Shown in pieces: positions 29,026-39,359 of a DNA stretch of 64,000 nt. Source of the stretch: Caballeronia sp. SL2Y3 (GTDB taxonomy: Bacteria > Pseudomonadota > Gammaproteobacteria > Burkholderiales > Burkholderiaceae); NCBI RefSeq assembly GCF_022879575.1, contig NZ_CP084261.1, forward strand, positions 124,001 to 188,000. Reading direction: 5' to 3'. Made by a program: the position numbers and the translations under genes. The notes under the pieces were generated by a model, which did no database searches, was not told the DNA's origin, and saw nothing but the letters and a program-made list of their open reading frames with translations. Positions within the stretch are counted from its first letter, which is position 1. Each line of letters starts with the position of its first letter.

Positions 29026-31053
29026 ATGATTCGACGACCCCGCCGGTCCTTCATCCCGTCATCGCGTGCGGCGTTTGCCGCGGCCAGCGCCGTTCTGTGC
29101 GCGGCGCTCTGGACGAATTCCGGCGCGGCGTTCGCGCAGGCGAGCAGCGCGACAGCCGATGCGGCCGCACCCGGCAATGCGCCCGCGCAGCGGTACGCCG
29201 TGAAGCCGGGGCAGTCCCTGAGCGATATTGCGGGCGAACTGACCGGTTCGAAAGAGCGGGCCGTGAAGGAGAAGATGGCGCGCGCGCTGTTCGACGCGAA
29301 TCCGAACGCGTTCGCGGGTCACGACATCAATCGGCTGAAGCTCGGCGCGGTGTTGAACGTTCCGGGCGCGGATGTGGCCGCGGCCTCTGACAACGCAACG
29401 GCGCCGGCGTCGGCGCCGCAGGCACTTCAGCCGAGCACGCCGTCGGCAAATGCGGCCAGCGCAGCGCAGGCGTCGTCGCCGGCCGTCGAAACCGCGCCGG
29501 TTCAGCCGGCGGCGTCCGCCGCCGAACCGGCCGCGAGCGAGCCGGCCACGCCGGCCACGGCTTCGGCGGCATCGCAAGCCGCGCCCGAGGCCGCGCCTGC
29601 CGTCGCGCCCGTCGCGAGCGCGCCCGCAGCCGATAGCGCGCCGCAAGCCCACGGCGGCATCGATCCGAAGGTGATCGCGCTCGTTCTCGCGGTCATCGCC
29701 GTGCTGCTGTTTCTGCTGCTCCGCCGCAACAAGCGCCGCGCTCGGGCCGAAGCCGAAGCCCGCCAGCAGCCGCCCGCGCCGGTTCCCGCCGCAACGCCGC
29801 CGCGTCCTGAATCGGCAGCCGATCTGGAAGGCAACGCCGTCGAGCGCGATCAATCCGAGCTGAACGCCGTCGCCGCGAGCCTCGCAAGCTACGAAGCGGC
29901 GCAGTCTTTCGCGACGCCGTCGGCGGATGACGCGCCCGAGTCCGCCAGAACGCCTGAAGCGCGCACGGAGCCCGCCGAGTCGTTGATTCCGACGCCGCCG
30001 GCTGCGGCGCATGCGGCCTTCGTTCCGCCGCTTTCGCACGCAGGAACGGCCGACGCGCAAACGCACGAGGCTCACGAGGCCCACGCGCGCGAAATCGCCG
30101 CCCGCGAAGCCGCAGCGCACGAAGCCGAAAAGTGGGAAGCCGAAGAACGGGAAGCCGCCGCGCGGCAGGCCGCCGCCCGGGAAGCGGAGGAGCGCGAAAT
30201 CCGCGCGCGTGAAGCCGCAGCGCGCGAAGCACTCGAGCGCGAGCTTGCCGGCCGCGACCAGGCGTCGCGCGAAGCCGCCGAACAGGAAGCGCAGGCGCAT
30301 CAGGCTCGCGAGGCGGCGGCGCGCGAAATCATCGCTCGCGAAGCCGAGTTGCGCGAAGCGCAGGCGGTTGCCGCCCAGCAGCACGCAGCGGAGCAGCGCG
30401 CAGCGCAACAACGCGCCGTCGAGGAGCAAGCCGCGCGCGACGTCGAGCAGCATCCTGCGGGGGTCGAGGACGACGAACCGGTGTCCGCCGACCGCTTCCC
30501 GATGCCCAAGTTTCCGACCGAAGCTGTCCAGGCGCTGGATTCGCTCGACATGAGCCTGCCGCCTCGCATGGAACTGACGCTGGCTCCGCCTTCCGACGAC
30601 CACGCTCCGCGCCATGACGCTCCAGCGCACGCGTCGGTCGGTCAGGAGCCGTTCGTTCCGCAGCCGATTGCCGAGACCGACGCGGCCCACGAGGCGCAGG
30701 CGTTCGCGCTGCCGTCGGTTGCCGACGAGGTTCAGTCGTCTGCCGCCGCGCGTATCGAAGCGGGAACGGCCGGCGCGCCGTCGGTCGCCGGGCTGGGGGC
30801 GACGCAGTTCGGCCCCTTGAGTCTCGACTTCAATCTCGACTTGCCTTCCAGCCACACGGAGCCGCTGCCCGCGCTGACCGCCGCGCAACTGGCGACCATC
30901 GCGCGCAATAAGCTCGAATTGGCAGTGGAATACATCGAATTGGGCGATCTTTCCGGCGCTCGCACGTTGTTGCAGGAAGTGATCGCATCGAACGATCAGG
31001 CGACGCGCCAGCAAGCGGCCGGCTTGCTCTCGACGCTCGCGCCGCACTCCTGA
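29026..31053 (+). CDS. fimV: FimV-like LysM/TPR-motif membrane protein
   Basis: A 675-residue protein. Residues 1-37 form a signal/anchor with an AFAQ end. A LysM-like segment follows (about 55-115; [30 protein letters not shown]). Then come an Ala/Pro/Ser-rich linker, one TM helix (about 213-233, [20 protein letters not shown]) and a long charged Ala/Glu/Arg region (about 340-490) predicted as coiled coil. The FimV C-terminal motif is [29 protein letters not shown], with the sequence ending soon after it. FimV-type proteins organise pole-localised complexes, type IV pili or type II secretion through peptidoglycan binding. In Burkholderia-group genomes a fimV-like gene precedes truA, as here (1-bp gap). 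It is shorter than Pseudomonas FimV. Confidence 0.88.
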   Translation: MIRRPRRSFIPSSRAAFAAASAVLCAALWTNSGAAFAQASSATADAAAPGNAPAQRYAVKPGQSLSDIAGELTGSKERAVKEKMARALFDANPNAFAGHDINRLKLGAVLNVPGADVAAASDNATAPASAPQALQPSTPSANAASAAQASSPAVETAPVQPAASAAEPAASEPATPATASAASQAAPEAAPAVAPVASAPAADSAPQAHGGIDPKVIALVLAVIAVLLFLLLRRNKRRARAEAEARQQPPAPVPAATPPRPESAADLEGNAVERDQSELNAVAASLASYEAAQSFATPSADDAPESARTPEARTEPAESLIPTPPAAAHAAFVPPLSHAGTADAQTHEAHEAHAREIAAREAAAHEAEKWEAEEREAAARQAAAREAEEREIRAREAAAREALERELAGRDQASREAAEQEAQAHQAREAAAREIIAREAELREAQAVAAQQHAAEQRAAQQRAVEEQAARDVEQHPAGVEDDEPVSADRFPMPKFPTEAVQALDSLDMSLPPRMELTLAPPSDDHAPRHDAPAHASVGQEPFVPQPIAETDAAHEAQAFALPSVADEVQSSAAARIEAGTAGAPSVAGLGATQFGPLSLDFNLDLPSSHTEPLPALTAAQLATIARNKLELAVEYIELGDLSGARTLLQEVIASNDQATRQQAAGLLSTLAPHS

Positions 31054-31054
31054 T

Positions 31055-31858
31055 ATGCGCATAGCGTTAGGCGTTCAGTACGACGGGGCGGCGTTCTGCG
31101 GCTGGCAATCGCAGCCGCACGGCAATACGGTGCAGAATGAACTGGAGCGCGCGCTCGCGGAATTCACGCAGACGCCGGTTCAGACGGTCGTCGCCGGACG
31201 CACGGACACGGGCGTTCACGGCCTCGGCCAAGTGGTGCACTTCGACACCGAACTGGACCGTACCGACTTTTCGTGGGTGCGCGGGACGAACGCGTTTCTG
31301 CCGGGTTCGGTCGCGGTGCAGTGGGCGAAGGCGATGCCCGACGACTTCCACGCCCGTTTCGCCGCCTTCGAGCGCACGTATTTTTACGTTTTGTACGTCA
31401 ATCCGGTGCGTTCACCCATGTTGGCGAAACGCGCGGGCTGGGTGCACACGCCGCTCGACGTCGCCGCCATGCGCGATTCCGCCGCGTGCCTCATCGGCGA
31501 GCACGATTTCTCGTCGTTTCGCGCGGCCGATTGCCAGTCGAAGACGCCGGTCAAGCATCTTTATCGCATCGACGTGCGCGAACAGGGCGATTTCATCCAC
31601 TTTCGGTTTCGGGCGAATGCGTTCCTGCATCACATGGTGCGCAATTTGATGGGCTGCTTTGTCGCGATCGGGCGCGGACGACATCCCGCGTCGTGGATGG
31701 CCGACGTGCTCGAAGCACGCGACCGTCGCGCCGCCGCGCCCACCTTCATGCCCGACGGGCTTTACCTCGCGGAAGTCGGATACCCCGAGCGTTTCGCGGT
31801 TCCGCCGCCGCATATCGCAAGCATGCCGTGGAGCGCCGTTTGGGCCGACCAGCCATGA
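31055..31858 (+). CDS. truA: tRNA pseudouridine(38-40) synthase
   Basis: A 267-residue Tru[28 protein letters not shown] is the usual start; the catalytic Asp51 lies in [21 protein letters not shown]; later motifs are [14 protein letters not shown] (here [11 protein letters not shown]), [13 protein letters not shown] and [16 protein letters not shown]. It modifies U38-U40 in the anticodon arm. The ATG is one base after the fimV stop, and its own stop overlaps the trpF start (ATGA). Confidence 0.96.
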   Translation: MRIALGVQYDGAAFCGWQSQPHGNTVQNELERALAEFTQTPVQTVVAGRTDTGVHGLGQVVHFDTELDRTDFSWVRGTNAFLPGSVAVQWAKAMPDDFHARFAAFERTYFYVLYVNPVRSPMLAKRAGWVHTPLDVAAMRDSAACLIGEHDFSSFRAADCQSKTPVKHLYRIDVREQGDFIHFRFRANAFLHHMVRNLMGCFVAIGRGRHPASWMADVLEARDRRAAAPTFMPDGLYLAEVGYPERFAVPPPHIASMPWSAVWADQP

Positions 31859-32523
31859 CAGATCAAGATTTGCACCGGACCAGAATCAAGCTCTGCGGGC
31901 TCTCGACCGTGGAGCACGTCGAGCACGCCGTCGCGCTGGGCGCGGATGCCGTGGGTTTCGTCTTTTATCCGCCGAGTCCGCGCTCGCTGACCGTGTCCGA
32001 AGCGGCGGAACTGTGCCGCTACGTGCCGCCGCTCGTGGCGGCGGTCGGTCTGTTCGTCAATGCGACGCCCGAATGGGTTCGCGAGGTGACGTCGAACGTG
32101 CCGCTCTCGCTGCTGCAATTCCACGGCGACGAAACACCGGAACAATGCGCCGAACTGGCCGCGATTGCGGGTTTGCCCTGGTGGCGCGCGGTGCGTGTAA
32201 GGCCTGATGCGGCCGCAAGCGATTTGGTAGAATCGTCGCTTAACTATGCGGCGGCGGGCGGTATTTTGCTCGACGCACTCGTCGAAGGCTTCGGCGGCGG
32301 TGGAAAGGTATTCGATTGGTCACTTATTCCAACAGATCTCGGGCATCGGGCCGTTTTGAGTGGTGGGTTGAACGCGCAAAACGTCAGTGACGCCATCCGG
32401 CGCGTGCGCCCGTTCGCGGTCGATGTCTCCAGTGGCATCGAAGTGCCGGGCGCAAAGGGCGTGAAAGATTCCGCCCGAATGACCGCGTTCGTGCGCGCAG
32501 TGCGCGAAGCGGACGCCGGCTGA
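31855..32523 (+). CDS. trpF: Phosphoribosylanthranilate isomerase
   Basis: A 222-residue TIM-barrel: [39 protein letters not shown] carries the catalytic Cys near residue 14; [33 protein letters not shown] (catalytic Asp) and [16 protein letters not shown] complete the pattern. The ATG overlapping the truA stop (ATGA) is chosen over long in-frame extension into truA. It performs the Amadori rearrangement in tryptophan synthesis. A TAGAAT hexamer at 32228-32233 within the gene could give an internal promoter for trpB, but its -35 is poor. Confidence 0.96.
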   Translation: MTDQDLHRTRIKLCGLSTVEHVEHAVALGADAVGFVFYPPSPRSLTVSEAAELCRYVPPLVAAVGLFVNATPEWVREVTSNVPLSLLQFHGDETPEQCAELAAIAGLPWWRAVRVRPDAAASDLVESSLNYAAAGGILLDALVEGFGGGGKVFDWSLIPTDLGHRAVLSGGLNAQNVSDAIRRVRPFAVDVSSGIEVPGAKGVKDSARMTAFVRAVREADAG

Positions 32524-32569
32524 TTCCGACTGCGGGCCAACCATGGCTCGCCACCGAGAGAGTGACGCA

Positions 32570-33763
32570 ATGTACAACTTGCCTGACGAAAGAGGCCACT
32601 TCGGCCAATATGGCGGCGTGTTCGTCTCCGAAACGCTTATCCACGCGCTCGACGAACTGCGCCAAGCCTACGACGCAGCCCGCCAGGACCCCGCATTCCA
32701 GGCCGAATACGACTACGAACTGAAGCATTACGTCGGCCGTCCTTCCCCGATCTATCACGCGAAACGCTGGAGCGACATGCTCGGCGGCGCGCAGCTTTAT
32801 CTGAAGCGCGAAGACCTGAATCACACGGGCGCGCACAAGGTCAACAACGTAATCGGGCAGGCGCTGCTCGCCCGCAAGATGGGCAAGCCGCGCGTCATCG
32901 CCGAGACCGGCGCGGGGCAGCACGGCGTGGCGACCGCGACCATCGCGGCGCGCTTCGGCATGGAGTGCGTGGTCTACATGGGCGCGGAGGACGTGAAGCG
33001 GCAGGCGGCCAACGTCTATCGCATGAAGCTGCTGGGCGCGACCGTCGTGCCCGTGGAATCGGGCTCGCGCACGCTGAAGGACGCGCTCAACGAGGCCATG
33101 CGCGACTGGGTGACGAACGTCGAAAACACGTTCTATATCATCGGCACCGTGGCCGGTCCGCATCCTTATCCGAAGATGGTGCGCGACTTCCAGCGCGTGA
33201 TCGGCGACGAATGCCGCGTGCAGATGCCCGAAATGACGGGCCGTCAGCCGGATGCCGTGATCGCGTGTGTGGGCGGTGGATCGAACGCGATGGGCATCTT
33301 TTATCCGTATATCGAAGATGAAGCCGTACGTTTGATAGGCGTCGAAGCGGCGGGCGACGGTATCGACACCGGCCGGCACGCGGCGTCGCTCATGGGCGGA
33401 AGCCCCGGCGTGCTGCATGGCAATCGCACGTATCTCTTGCAGGACGACAACGGCCAGATCATCGAGACGCATTCGGTGTCGGCGGGGCTCGACTATCCGG
33501 GCGTCGGTCCGGAGCACGCGTGGCTGAAGGACGCGGGCCGCGCCGAGTACGTCGGCATTACGGACGACGAGGCGCTCAAGGCGTTCCACGACTGCTGCCG
33601 CATCGAGGGCATCATTCCGGCGCTGGAGTCGAGTCACGCGCTGGCGTACGGCGCGAAGCTCGCGAAAACGCTGCCGCGCGATAAGGTGCTGCTCGTCAAC
33701 CTGTCGGGCCGCGGCGACAAGGACATGCACACGGTCGCCGAGCGATCGGGCATCCAGTTCTAA
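32570..33763 (+). CDS. trpB: Tryptophan synthase beta chain
   Basis: A 397-residue PLP enzyme. The start [18 protein letters not shown] matches the family's usual N-terminus; an alternative ATG lies 27 bp upstream. The PLP lysine is Lys90 in [13 protein letters not shown]. Other motifs: [19 protein letters not shown], the phosphate loop [15 protein letters not shown] and [16 protein letters not shown] near the end. It condenses indole with serine. It lies 46 bp after trpF, but trpA is displaced by an intervening methyltransferase gene. Confidence 0.97.
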   Translation: MYNLPDERGHFGQYGGVFVSETLIHALDELRQAYDAARQDPAFQAEYDYELKHYVGRPSPIYHAKRWSDMLGGAQLYLKREDLNHTGAHKVNNVIGQALLARKMGKPRVIAETGAGQHGVATATIAARFGMECVVYMGAEDVKRQAANVYRMKLLGATVVPVESGSRTLKDALNEAMRDWVTNVENTFYIIGTVAGPHPYPKMVRDFQRVIGDECRVQMPEMTGRQPDAVIACVGGGSNAMGIFYPYIEDEAVRLIGVEAAGDGIDTGRHAASLMGGSPGVLHGNRTYLLQDDNGQIIETHSVSAGLDYPGVGPEHAWLKDAGRAEYVGITDDEALKAFHDCCRIEGIIPALESSHALAYGAKLAKTLPRDKVLLVNLSGRGDKDMHTVAERSGIQF

Positions 33764-33770
33764 GCCGCAG

Positions 33771-34604
33771 ATGCGCACCGTTATCGACGAACCGATGTCC
33801 GCTGGCGCGCTGCAAGGCGCCGGCATCGACATTCGGAACCGCGATTTTCTCGCCGATGCCGCCTCCGTTCCCGATGCGTCGATCGATCTGATCGTCGCCG
33901 ACCCGCCTTATGGGCTCGGCAAGGACTACGGGAACGACTCGGACATGCTGTCCGGCGAAGCCTTCCTCGCGTGGACGTATCGCTGGCTGGACATCGCGAT
34001 ACCGAAGCTGAAGAAAAGCGGGTCGATGTACATCTTCTGCACCTGGCAGTATTCGCCCGAACTGTTCGTGTTCCTGAAGCGCCGGATGACGATGGTCAAC
34101 GAAATCGTCTGGGACCGGCGCGTGCCGAGCATGGGCGGAACGACGCGCAAATACACGTCGGTGCACGACAACATCGGCTATTTCGCGGTATCGAAGGACT
34201 ACTACTTCGATCTCGATCCGGTGCGCATTCCCTACGACGCAGCGACGAAAAAGGCGCGCTCGCGCAAGATTTTCGAGGGCAGCAAGTGGCTCGAAATGGG
34301 CTACAACCCGAAGGACGTCTGGTCCGTGTCGCGGCTGCACCGGCAGCACGCGGAGAGGGTCGATCATCCGACGCAGAAGCCGCTGGAAATCGTCGAGCGC
34401 ATGGTGCTGGCGAGTTGTCCGCCGGGCGGCCGCGTGCTCGATCCGTTCATGGGCAGCGGCACGACCGCTGTTGCCTGCGCGCGCCACGGCCGACTTTTCA
34501 CGGGCTTCGAAATCAACGCGGACTATTGCGCCATCGCGGAAAACCGCCTGGCAAAGCTCGATGCGCCGCTGACCGCCGAGACCGAAACCGAGACCGCCGA
34601 ATAA
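33771..34604 (+). CDS. Solitary beta-class DNA adenine-N6 methyltransferase
   Basis: A 277-residue MTase. DPPYGLGKDYGND (44-56) is motif IV and precedes the AdoMet-binding motif DPFMGSGTTAVACARHG (about 224-240), the beta-class order typical of small CcrM/DpnA-like enzymes. DHPTQKPLEIVERM is the conserved pre-motif-I segment. No restriction endonuclease gene flanks it, so it is an orphan modification enzyme. It sits 7 bp after trpB and 71 bp before trpA, inside the tryptophan run. I recall similarly placed orphan MTases in other Burkholderia, with proposed epigenetic roles, but cannot verify that here. The recognition sequence is unknown. Confidence 0.87.
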   Translation: MRTVIDEPMSAGALQGAGIDIRNRDFLADAASVPDASIDLIVADPPYGLGKDYGNDSDMLSGEAFLAWTYRWLDIAIPKLKKSGSMYIFCTWQYSPELFVFLKRRMTMVNEIVWDRRVPSMGGTTRKYTSVHDNIGYFAVSKDYYFDLDPVRIPYDAATKKARSRKIFEGSKWLEMGYNPKDVWSVSRLHRQHAERVDHPTQKPLEIVERMVLASCPPGGRVLDPFMGSGTTAVACARHGRLFTGFEINADYCAIAENRLAKLDAPLTAETETETAE

Positions 34605-34675
34605 CGCGCGAGCCGCAGCTTCGTCGCTGATCGCGTCGATGATCGACGCTAACGAATACGCTTACGAGAATTCTC

Positions 34676-35479
34676 ATGTCCCGTATCAAGAACACTTTCG
34701 CGACGCTTGCCGCGCAAGGCCGCAAAGGGCTGATTCCGTTCATCACGGCGGGCGATCCGAACCCCGAGCAAACCGTCGAATTCATGCACGCGCTCGCCCG
34801 GGGCGGCGCGGACGTCATCGAACTGGGCGTGCCGTTTTCCGATCCGATGGCCGATGGTCCCGTCATCCAGCGTTCGTCGGAGCGCGCGCTGGCGCGCGGC
34901 GTCACGCTCAAGCGCGTGCTCGCCGATGTGGCGCGCTTTCGCGAGACCGACGCCGACACGCCCGTCGTGCTGATGGGCTACGCGAATCCGATGGAACGCA
35001 TGGGCGCCGACGCGTTCGCGCAGGCCGCGAAAGAGGCGGGCGTGGACGGCGTGCTCGTCGTCGACTATCCGCCGGAGGAAGCCAGCGATTTCGGCGCGAC
35101 GATGCGCGCGGCCGGCATCGATCCGATCTTTCTGCTCGCGCCCACATCGACCGATGAGCGCGTGGCGGCGGTCGGCAAGATCGCGAGCGGCTACGTGTAT
35201 TACGTGTCGCTCAAGGGCGTGACGGGCGCGGCAAATCTGGACGTTTCCAGCATCGCGAGTAAAATCCCGGCCATCAAGTCGCAGGTGCCGCTGCCGGTCG
35301 GCGTCGGTTTCGGCATTCGCGACGCAGAGACGGCCCGCGCCGTCGCGGAAGTCGCGGACGCGGTCGTCATCGGAAGCCGGCTCGTGCAGTTGCTCGAAGA
35401 GGCGCCGCCGGACACGGCCGCCGCGTCGCTCACGAACTTCATCGCGGAAATTCGCGCGGCGCTCGATTCCGCCAAATAA
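34676..35479 (+). CDS. trpA: Tryptophan synthase alpha chain
   Basis: A 267-residue TIM-barrel. [47 protein letters not shown] contains the catalytic Glu; the second catalytic acid lies in [14 protein letters not shown]; the phosphate sites are [14 protein letters not shown] and [30 protein letters not shown]. It cleaves indole-3-glycerol phosphate and channels indole to TrpB, whose gene is separated from it by the methyltransferase gene. Confidence 0.97.
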   Translation: MSRIKNTFATLAAQGRKGLIPFITAGDPNPEQTVEFMHALARGGADVIELGVPFSDPMADGPVIQRSSERALARGVTLKRVLADVARFRETDADTPVVLMGYANPMERMGADAFAQAAKEAGVDGVLVVDYPPEEASDFGATMRAAGIDPIFLLAPTSTDERVAAVGKIASGYVYYVSLKGVTGAANLDVSSIASKIPAIKSQVPLPVGVGFGIRDAETARAVAEVADAVVIGSRLVQLLEEAPPDTAAASLTNFIAEIRAALDSAK

Positions 35480-35542
35480 CATTTCGCCGCCGCGCCGTCG
35501 TAGACGGTGCGCGGCGCTGCCCCGATCAGTCAAGGAACAACG

Positions 35543-36415
<873 letters not shown>

Positions 36416-36437
36416 CGCCGTTTTGTGCCCGCGCCGC

Positions 36438-36474
36438 GCCGCGCGTGAACCGCGAGGTTCCGCGCGGCGTTTTT
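36438..36474 (+). terminator. Rho-independent terminator of accD
   Basis: A long stem GCCGCGCG(T)GAACC / GGTTCCGCGCGGC with a GCGA tetraloop and one bulged T, then GTTTTT. It ends 19 bp before the folC ATG, so folC probably has its own promoter or depends on read-through. Confidence 0.85.
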
Positions 36475-36493
36475 GCTTTTCCGACTACCGAAC

Positions 36494-37804
36494 ATGACCA
36501 CATTTCCCACTCTCGACGCGTGGCTCGCCCATCTGGAAGCGGCGCATCCGGTCGGCATCGACATGGGCCTTGCGCGCATCGGGCGCGTCAAGGAGGCGCT
36601 CGGCCTGCGCTTCGACTGCCCGGTGATCACCGTCGGCGGCACCAACGGCAAGGGCTCGACGTGCGCGATCCTCGAAAGCATTCTGCTGCGCGCGGGCTAT
36701 CGCGTGGGCTGCCATACGTCGCCGCATTTGCTGTCTTTCAACGAGCGCGCGCGCATCGACGGCGCGGAAGCCACCGACGCGGACTTGCTGGAACACTTCG
36801 AAGCGGTCGAGAAGGCGCGCGCCAGCCTGGCCGATCCGGTCTCGCTGACGTATTTCGAATTCACGACGCTCGCCATCCTGCATCTGTTCGCGTCGCGCGG
36901 GCTGGATGTGGTGATCCTCGAAGTCGGGCTCGGCGGGCGGCTGGACGCGGTGAATATCGTCGATACGGACTGCGCCGTGGTGACGAGCATCGATATCGAT
37001 CATGCGGACTATCTCGGCGACACGCGCGAGAAGATCGGCTTCGAGAAAGCGGGCATCTTCCGTACGGGCAAGCCTGCGGTGTGCGGCGATCCTTCGCCGC
37101 CGCAGACGCTGATCGACCATGCCGCCGCGGTCGGCGCGGATCTGTGGCTCGTCGGCCGCGATTTCCGCTACGAAGCGCAGCCGGGCAACGAACGCCAGCA
37201 GTGGAGCTACATCGGCCGCACGCAGCGGCGCGCGGCGCTCGCGTATCCGGCGCTGCGCGGGGCGAATCAACTTATCAACACGTCGGCGGCGCTCGCCGCG
37301 CTGGAGGCGCTGCGCGACCGGTTGCCGGTGTCCGCGCAGGATATTCGCCTTGGGCTCGCGAACGTGGAATTGCCGGGGCGCTTTCAGGTGCTGCCGGGCA
37401 AGCCGCAGATCATTCTCGACGTGGCGCACAATCCGCACGCCGCCGCCGTGCTGGCGCAAAACCTCGGCAACATGGGCTATTTCCCGTACACCTACGCGGT
37501 TTTCGGCGCGATGGGCGACAAGGACATCGAGGGCATCGTGAAGCAGCTCGCGGGCGAGATCGATCACTGGAACGTGACCGCGCTGCCGACGCCGCGTGCG
37601 GCCACCGCCGACCGTCTGGAAGCCGTTCTGCGCGATGCCGGTGTCAACGACGGCCCCGACAGCAGCGTTGCTCGATTCGAGACCCCGGCGGATGCATTTC
37701 GAGACGCGTTAAGCCGCGCGTCCGAAAATGATAGAATCGTGGTTTTCGGTAGTTTCTATACGGTGGCTGGCGTCATGGCCTACCGTAAATCGCAGCATCA
37801 CTAA
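36494..37804 (+). CDS. folC: Bifunctional folylpolyglutamate synthase / dihydrofolate synthase
   Basis: A 436-residue Mur-ligase-fold enzyme. ATP site: VITVGGTNGKGSTCAILESILLRAG. Also GYRVGCHTSPHLLSFNERARI, DVVILEVGLGGRLDAVN, IDIDHADYLGDTREKIGFEKAGIFR and LDVAHNPHAAAVLAQNL. It adds glutamate to dihydropteroate and folates. The ATG at 36494 follows the accD terminator. Near its 3' end the DNA contains a likely promoter for the next genes. Confidence 0.95.
   Translation: MTTFPTLDAWLAHLEAAHPVGIDMGLARIGRVKEALGLRFDCPVITVGGTNGKGSTCAILESILLRAGYRVGCHTSPHLLSFNERARIDGAEATDADLLEHFEAVEKARASLADPVSLTYFEFTTLAILHLFASRGLDVVILEVGLGGRLDAVNIVDTDCAVVTSIDIDHADYLGDTREKIGFEKAGIFRTGKPAVCGDPSPPQTLIDHAAAVGADLWLVGRDFRYEAQPGNERQQWSYIGRTQRRAALAYPALRGANQLINTSAALAALEALRDRLPVSAQDIRLGLANVELPGRFQVLPGKPQIILDVAHNPHAAAVLAQNLGNMGYFPYTYAVFGAMGDKDIEGIVKQLAGEIDHWNVTALPTPRAATADRLEAVLRDAGVNDGPDSSVARFETPADAFRDALSRASENDRIVVFGSFYTVAGVMAYRKSQHH
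37709..37737 (+). promoter_or_regulatory. Candidate sigma-70 promoter at the end of folC
   Basis: TTAAGC (37709-37714), 17 bp, then TAGAAT (37732-37737) with a TG upstream of the -10 (extended -10). It lies within the folC 3' end, about 107 bp before the SPOR gene, and could drive the SPOR-cvpA-purF genes. Hexamer matches are moderate. Confidence 0.4.
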
Positions 37805-37843
37805 GACGGCAGCCCGTCTGAAGCTTCTCGCACCAAGCCATAC

Positions 37844-38680
37844 ATGGGACTTTTCTCGTTCGGCAAGAAAGACGACGCCCGCGCCGCGAGCGACGCATAC
37901 TCCGATTCCCCGCGCGGCTCGCGTCATACCGTGCGCACGGAGCGCCGCACGCGCCGCACGGACCGTCCCGATGCCGACGCCATGATGCTCGACCCCACGC
38001 TTCCCGAGAAGCAGCGCGCGCGGCGCAGGCTCGTCGGGGCCATCGCGCTAGTGCTGGCGGCGGTCATCGTCTTGCCGATGGTGCTGGATTCGCGCCCGAA
38101 ACCCGTCGCTGACGACATTTCCATCGATATCCCCAACCGCGCCGCGCCCGCCGCGAAGCAGTCCCGCGAGGCGAACGACGCGGACACGCAGGCAGGCGTC
38201 GCGCACGATACGCCGCCCGCCGCAACCGATACGGCCAATGTCGCCGCAGGCGTGACGCAGCCGCAACCGTCGGCTTCGGCGCCTGCGGCCACTGCTCAGA
38301 CAAAGCCGGAAGCGAAGCCCGAAAGCAAGCCGGCACCCGTTGCCAAGGAAGCCGCGAAGCCGCAGGCACAACCGGCCGCGGAAAAGGACACGACGGCAAG
38401 CCCGGCATCGAGCGCGGCGAACACGCCGTCGTCGCCGGCAGGCAGCCGCTTCGTGCTCCAGATCGGCACGTTCGACGACGACACCGCAGCGCAGAACTGG
38501 GTCAACAAGTTGAAAGCCGCGGGCGTGCCCGCATATCTCGAACATCGTCAGCAGTCGGATGGCTCGTCCCGCGCGTTGTTGCGCGCTGGACCGTTCCCGG
38601 ATCGCGCGTCGGCGTCCGCCGCGCTCGTCAAGGTGCGGCAGGCGGGCCTGGCCGGCGGCAAGCGGTCGGCGTCGAACTAA
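37844..38680 (+). CDS. SPOR-domain inner-membrane protein (DedD-like)
   Basis: A 278-residue bitopic protein: a short basic cytoplasmic part (1-60), one TM helix (about 63-83, RLVGAIALVLAAVIVLPMVL), a disordered Ala/Pro/Lys-rich periplasmic linker (about 90-200) and a C-terminal SPOR domain (RFVLQIGTFDDDTAAQNWVNKLKAAGVPAYLE, then LRAGPFPDRASASAALVKVRQAG). SPOR domains bind denuded septal peptidoglycan, so it likely acts at the division site. In many proteobacteria folC-dedD-cvpA-purF are adjacent, as here. Confidence 0.9.
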   Translation: MGLFSFGKKDDARAASDAYSDSPRGSRHTVRTERRTRRTDRPDADAMMLDPTLPEKQRARRRLVGAIALVLAAVIVLPMVLDSRPKPVADDISIDIPNRAAPAAKQSREANDADTQAGVAHDTPPAATDTANVAAGVTQPQPSASAPAATAQTKPEAKPESKPAPVAKEAAKPQAQPAAEKDTTASPASSAANTPSSPAGSRFVLQIGTFDDDTAAQNWVNKLKAAGVPAYLEHRQQSDGSSRALLRAGPFPDRASASAALVKVRQAGLAGGKRSASN

Positions 38681-38686
38681 GCGTCG

Positions 38687-39226
38687 ATGTCGATGTTCAC
38701 GAGCTTCGACTACGCCGTGATGGCCGTGATCGGCCTGTCCGCCTTGCGCGGCACGTGGCGCGGGTTGCTCGCCGAAGCCTTCGGGCTGGTCGGCTGGGTC
38801 GCTGCCATTCTGATCGCGGGCCGGTTCGTGAGCGTGGTGGTGCCGTACATCCCGACATACTGGCCGGGCGGCGCGCTGACTCAGTGGCTCGTCGCGTTTT
38901 TGCTGGTGGTCGGCGCGGTGCTGCTGCTGTCGAGCGTGCTGTCGGCGCTGCTCACGCGCATGACTGAAGTAACGGGCCTGCGCGGCGTGGATCGCTCGCT
39001 GGGCCTGCTGTTCGGCCTCGTCAGAGGCGCTATATTGGTGGTGATTCTGGTCGCGCTCGCAGGTCTGACGGAATTGCCGCAGAAGGATTTCTGGCGTAAC
39101 GCGCTGCTGCGGCCCATGGCCGAGCAGGGCGTGCGCGAATTGAGACCGCTTCTCCCCGATACGCTCGCCGCGTATGTGCACGTCGCACCGCAGTCAGGCG
39201 ACACGGCGCCAAGCGCCGCACAATAG
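38687..39226 (+). CDS. cvpA: CvpA family membrane protein
   Basis: A 179-residue protein with about four TM helices: FTSFDYAVMAVIGLSALRGTWRGLLAEAFGLVGW is the conserved entrance, followed by AFLLVVGAVLLLSSVLSALL and RGAILVVILVALAGL. CvpA was named for colicin V production and affects envelope homeostasis; its exact role is uncertain. It starts 7 bp after the SPOR gene and precedes purF, the usual arrangement. A second in-frame ATG lies at 38693. Confidence 0.92.
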   Translation: MSMFTSFDYAVMAVIGLSALRGTWRGLLAEAFGLVGWVAAILIAGRFVSVVVPYIPTYWPGGALTQWLVAFLLVVGAVLLLSSVLSALLTRMTEVTGLRGVDRSLGLLFGLVRGAILVVILVALAGLTELPQKDFWRNALLRPMAEQGVRELRPLLPDTLAAYVHVAPQSGDTAPSAAQ

Positions 39227-39359
39227 ACGAACGGCAGGCTACACGAGGAACGCGCGACGGCCACTTGCGCCGCCGAACGCGCCCGCTCGCGGGACTCGTT
39301 CGACCCGGCGCGACGCCGGCACGCCTCTCTACCGTTTCGACTCTTTGAAGGACCATGCC

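Noticed and set aside
32228..32233. TAGAAT in trpF as an internal promoter for trpB
   Set aside because: The hexamer is good, but no acceptable -35 occurs at 16-18 bp; kept only as a remark in the trpF entry.
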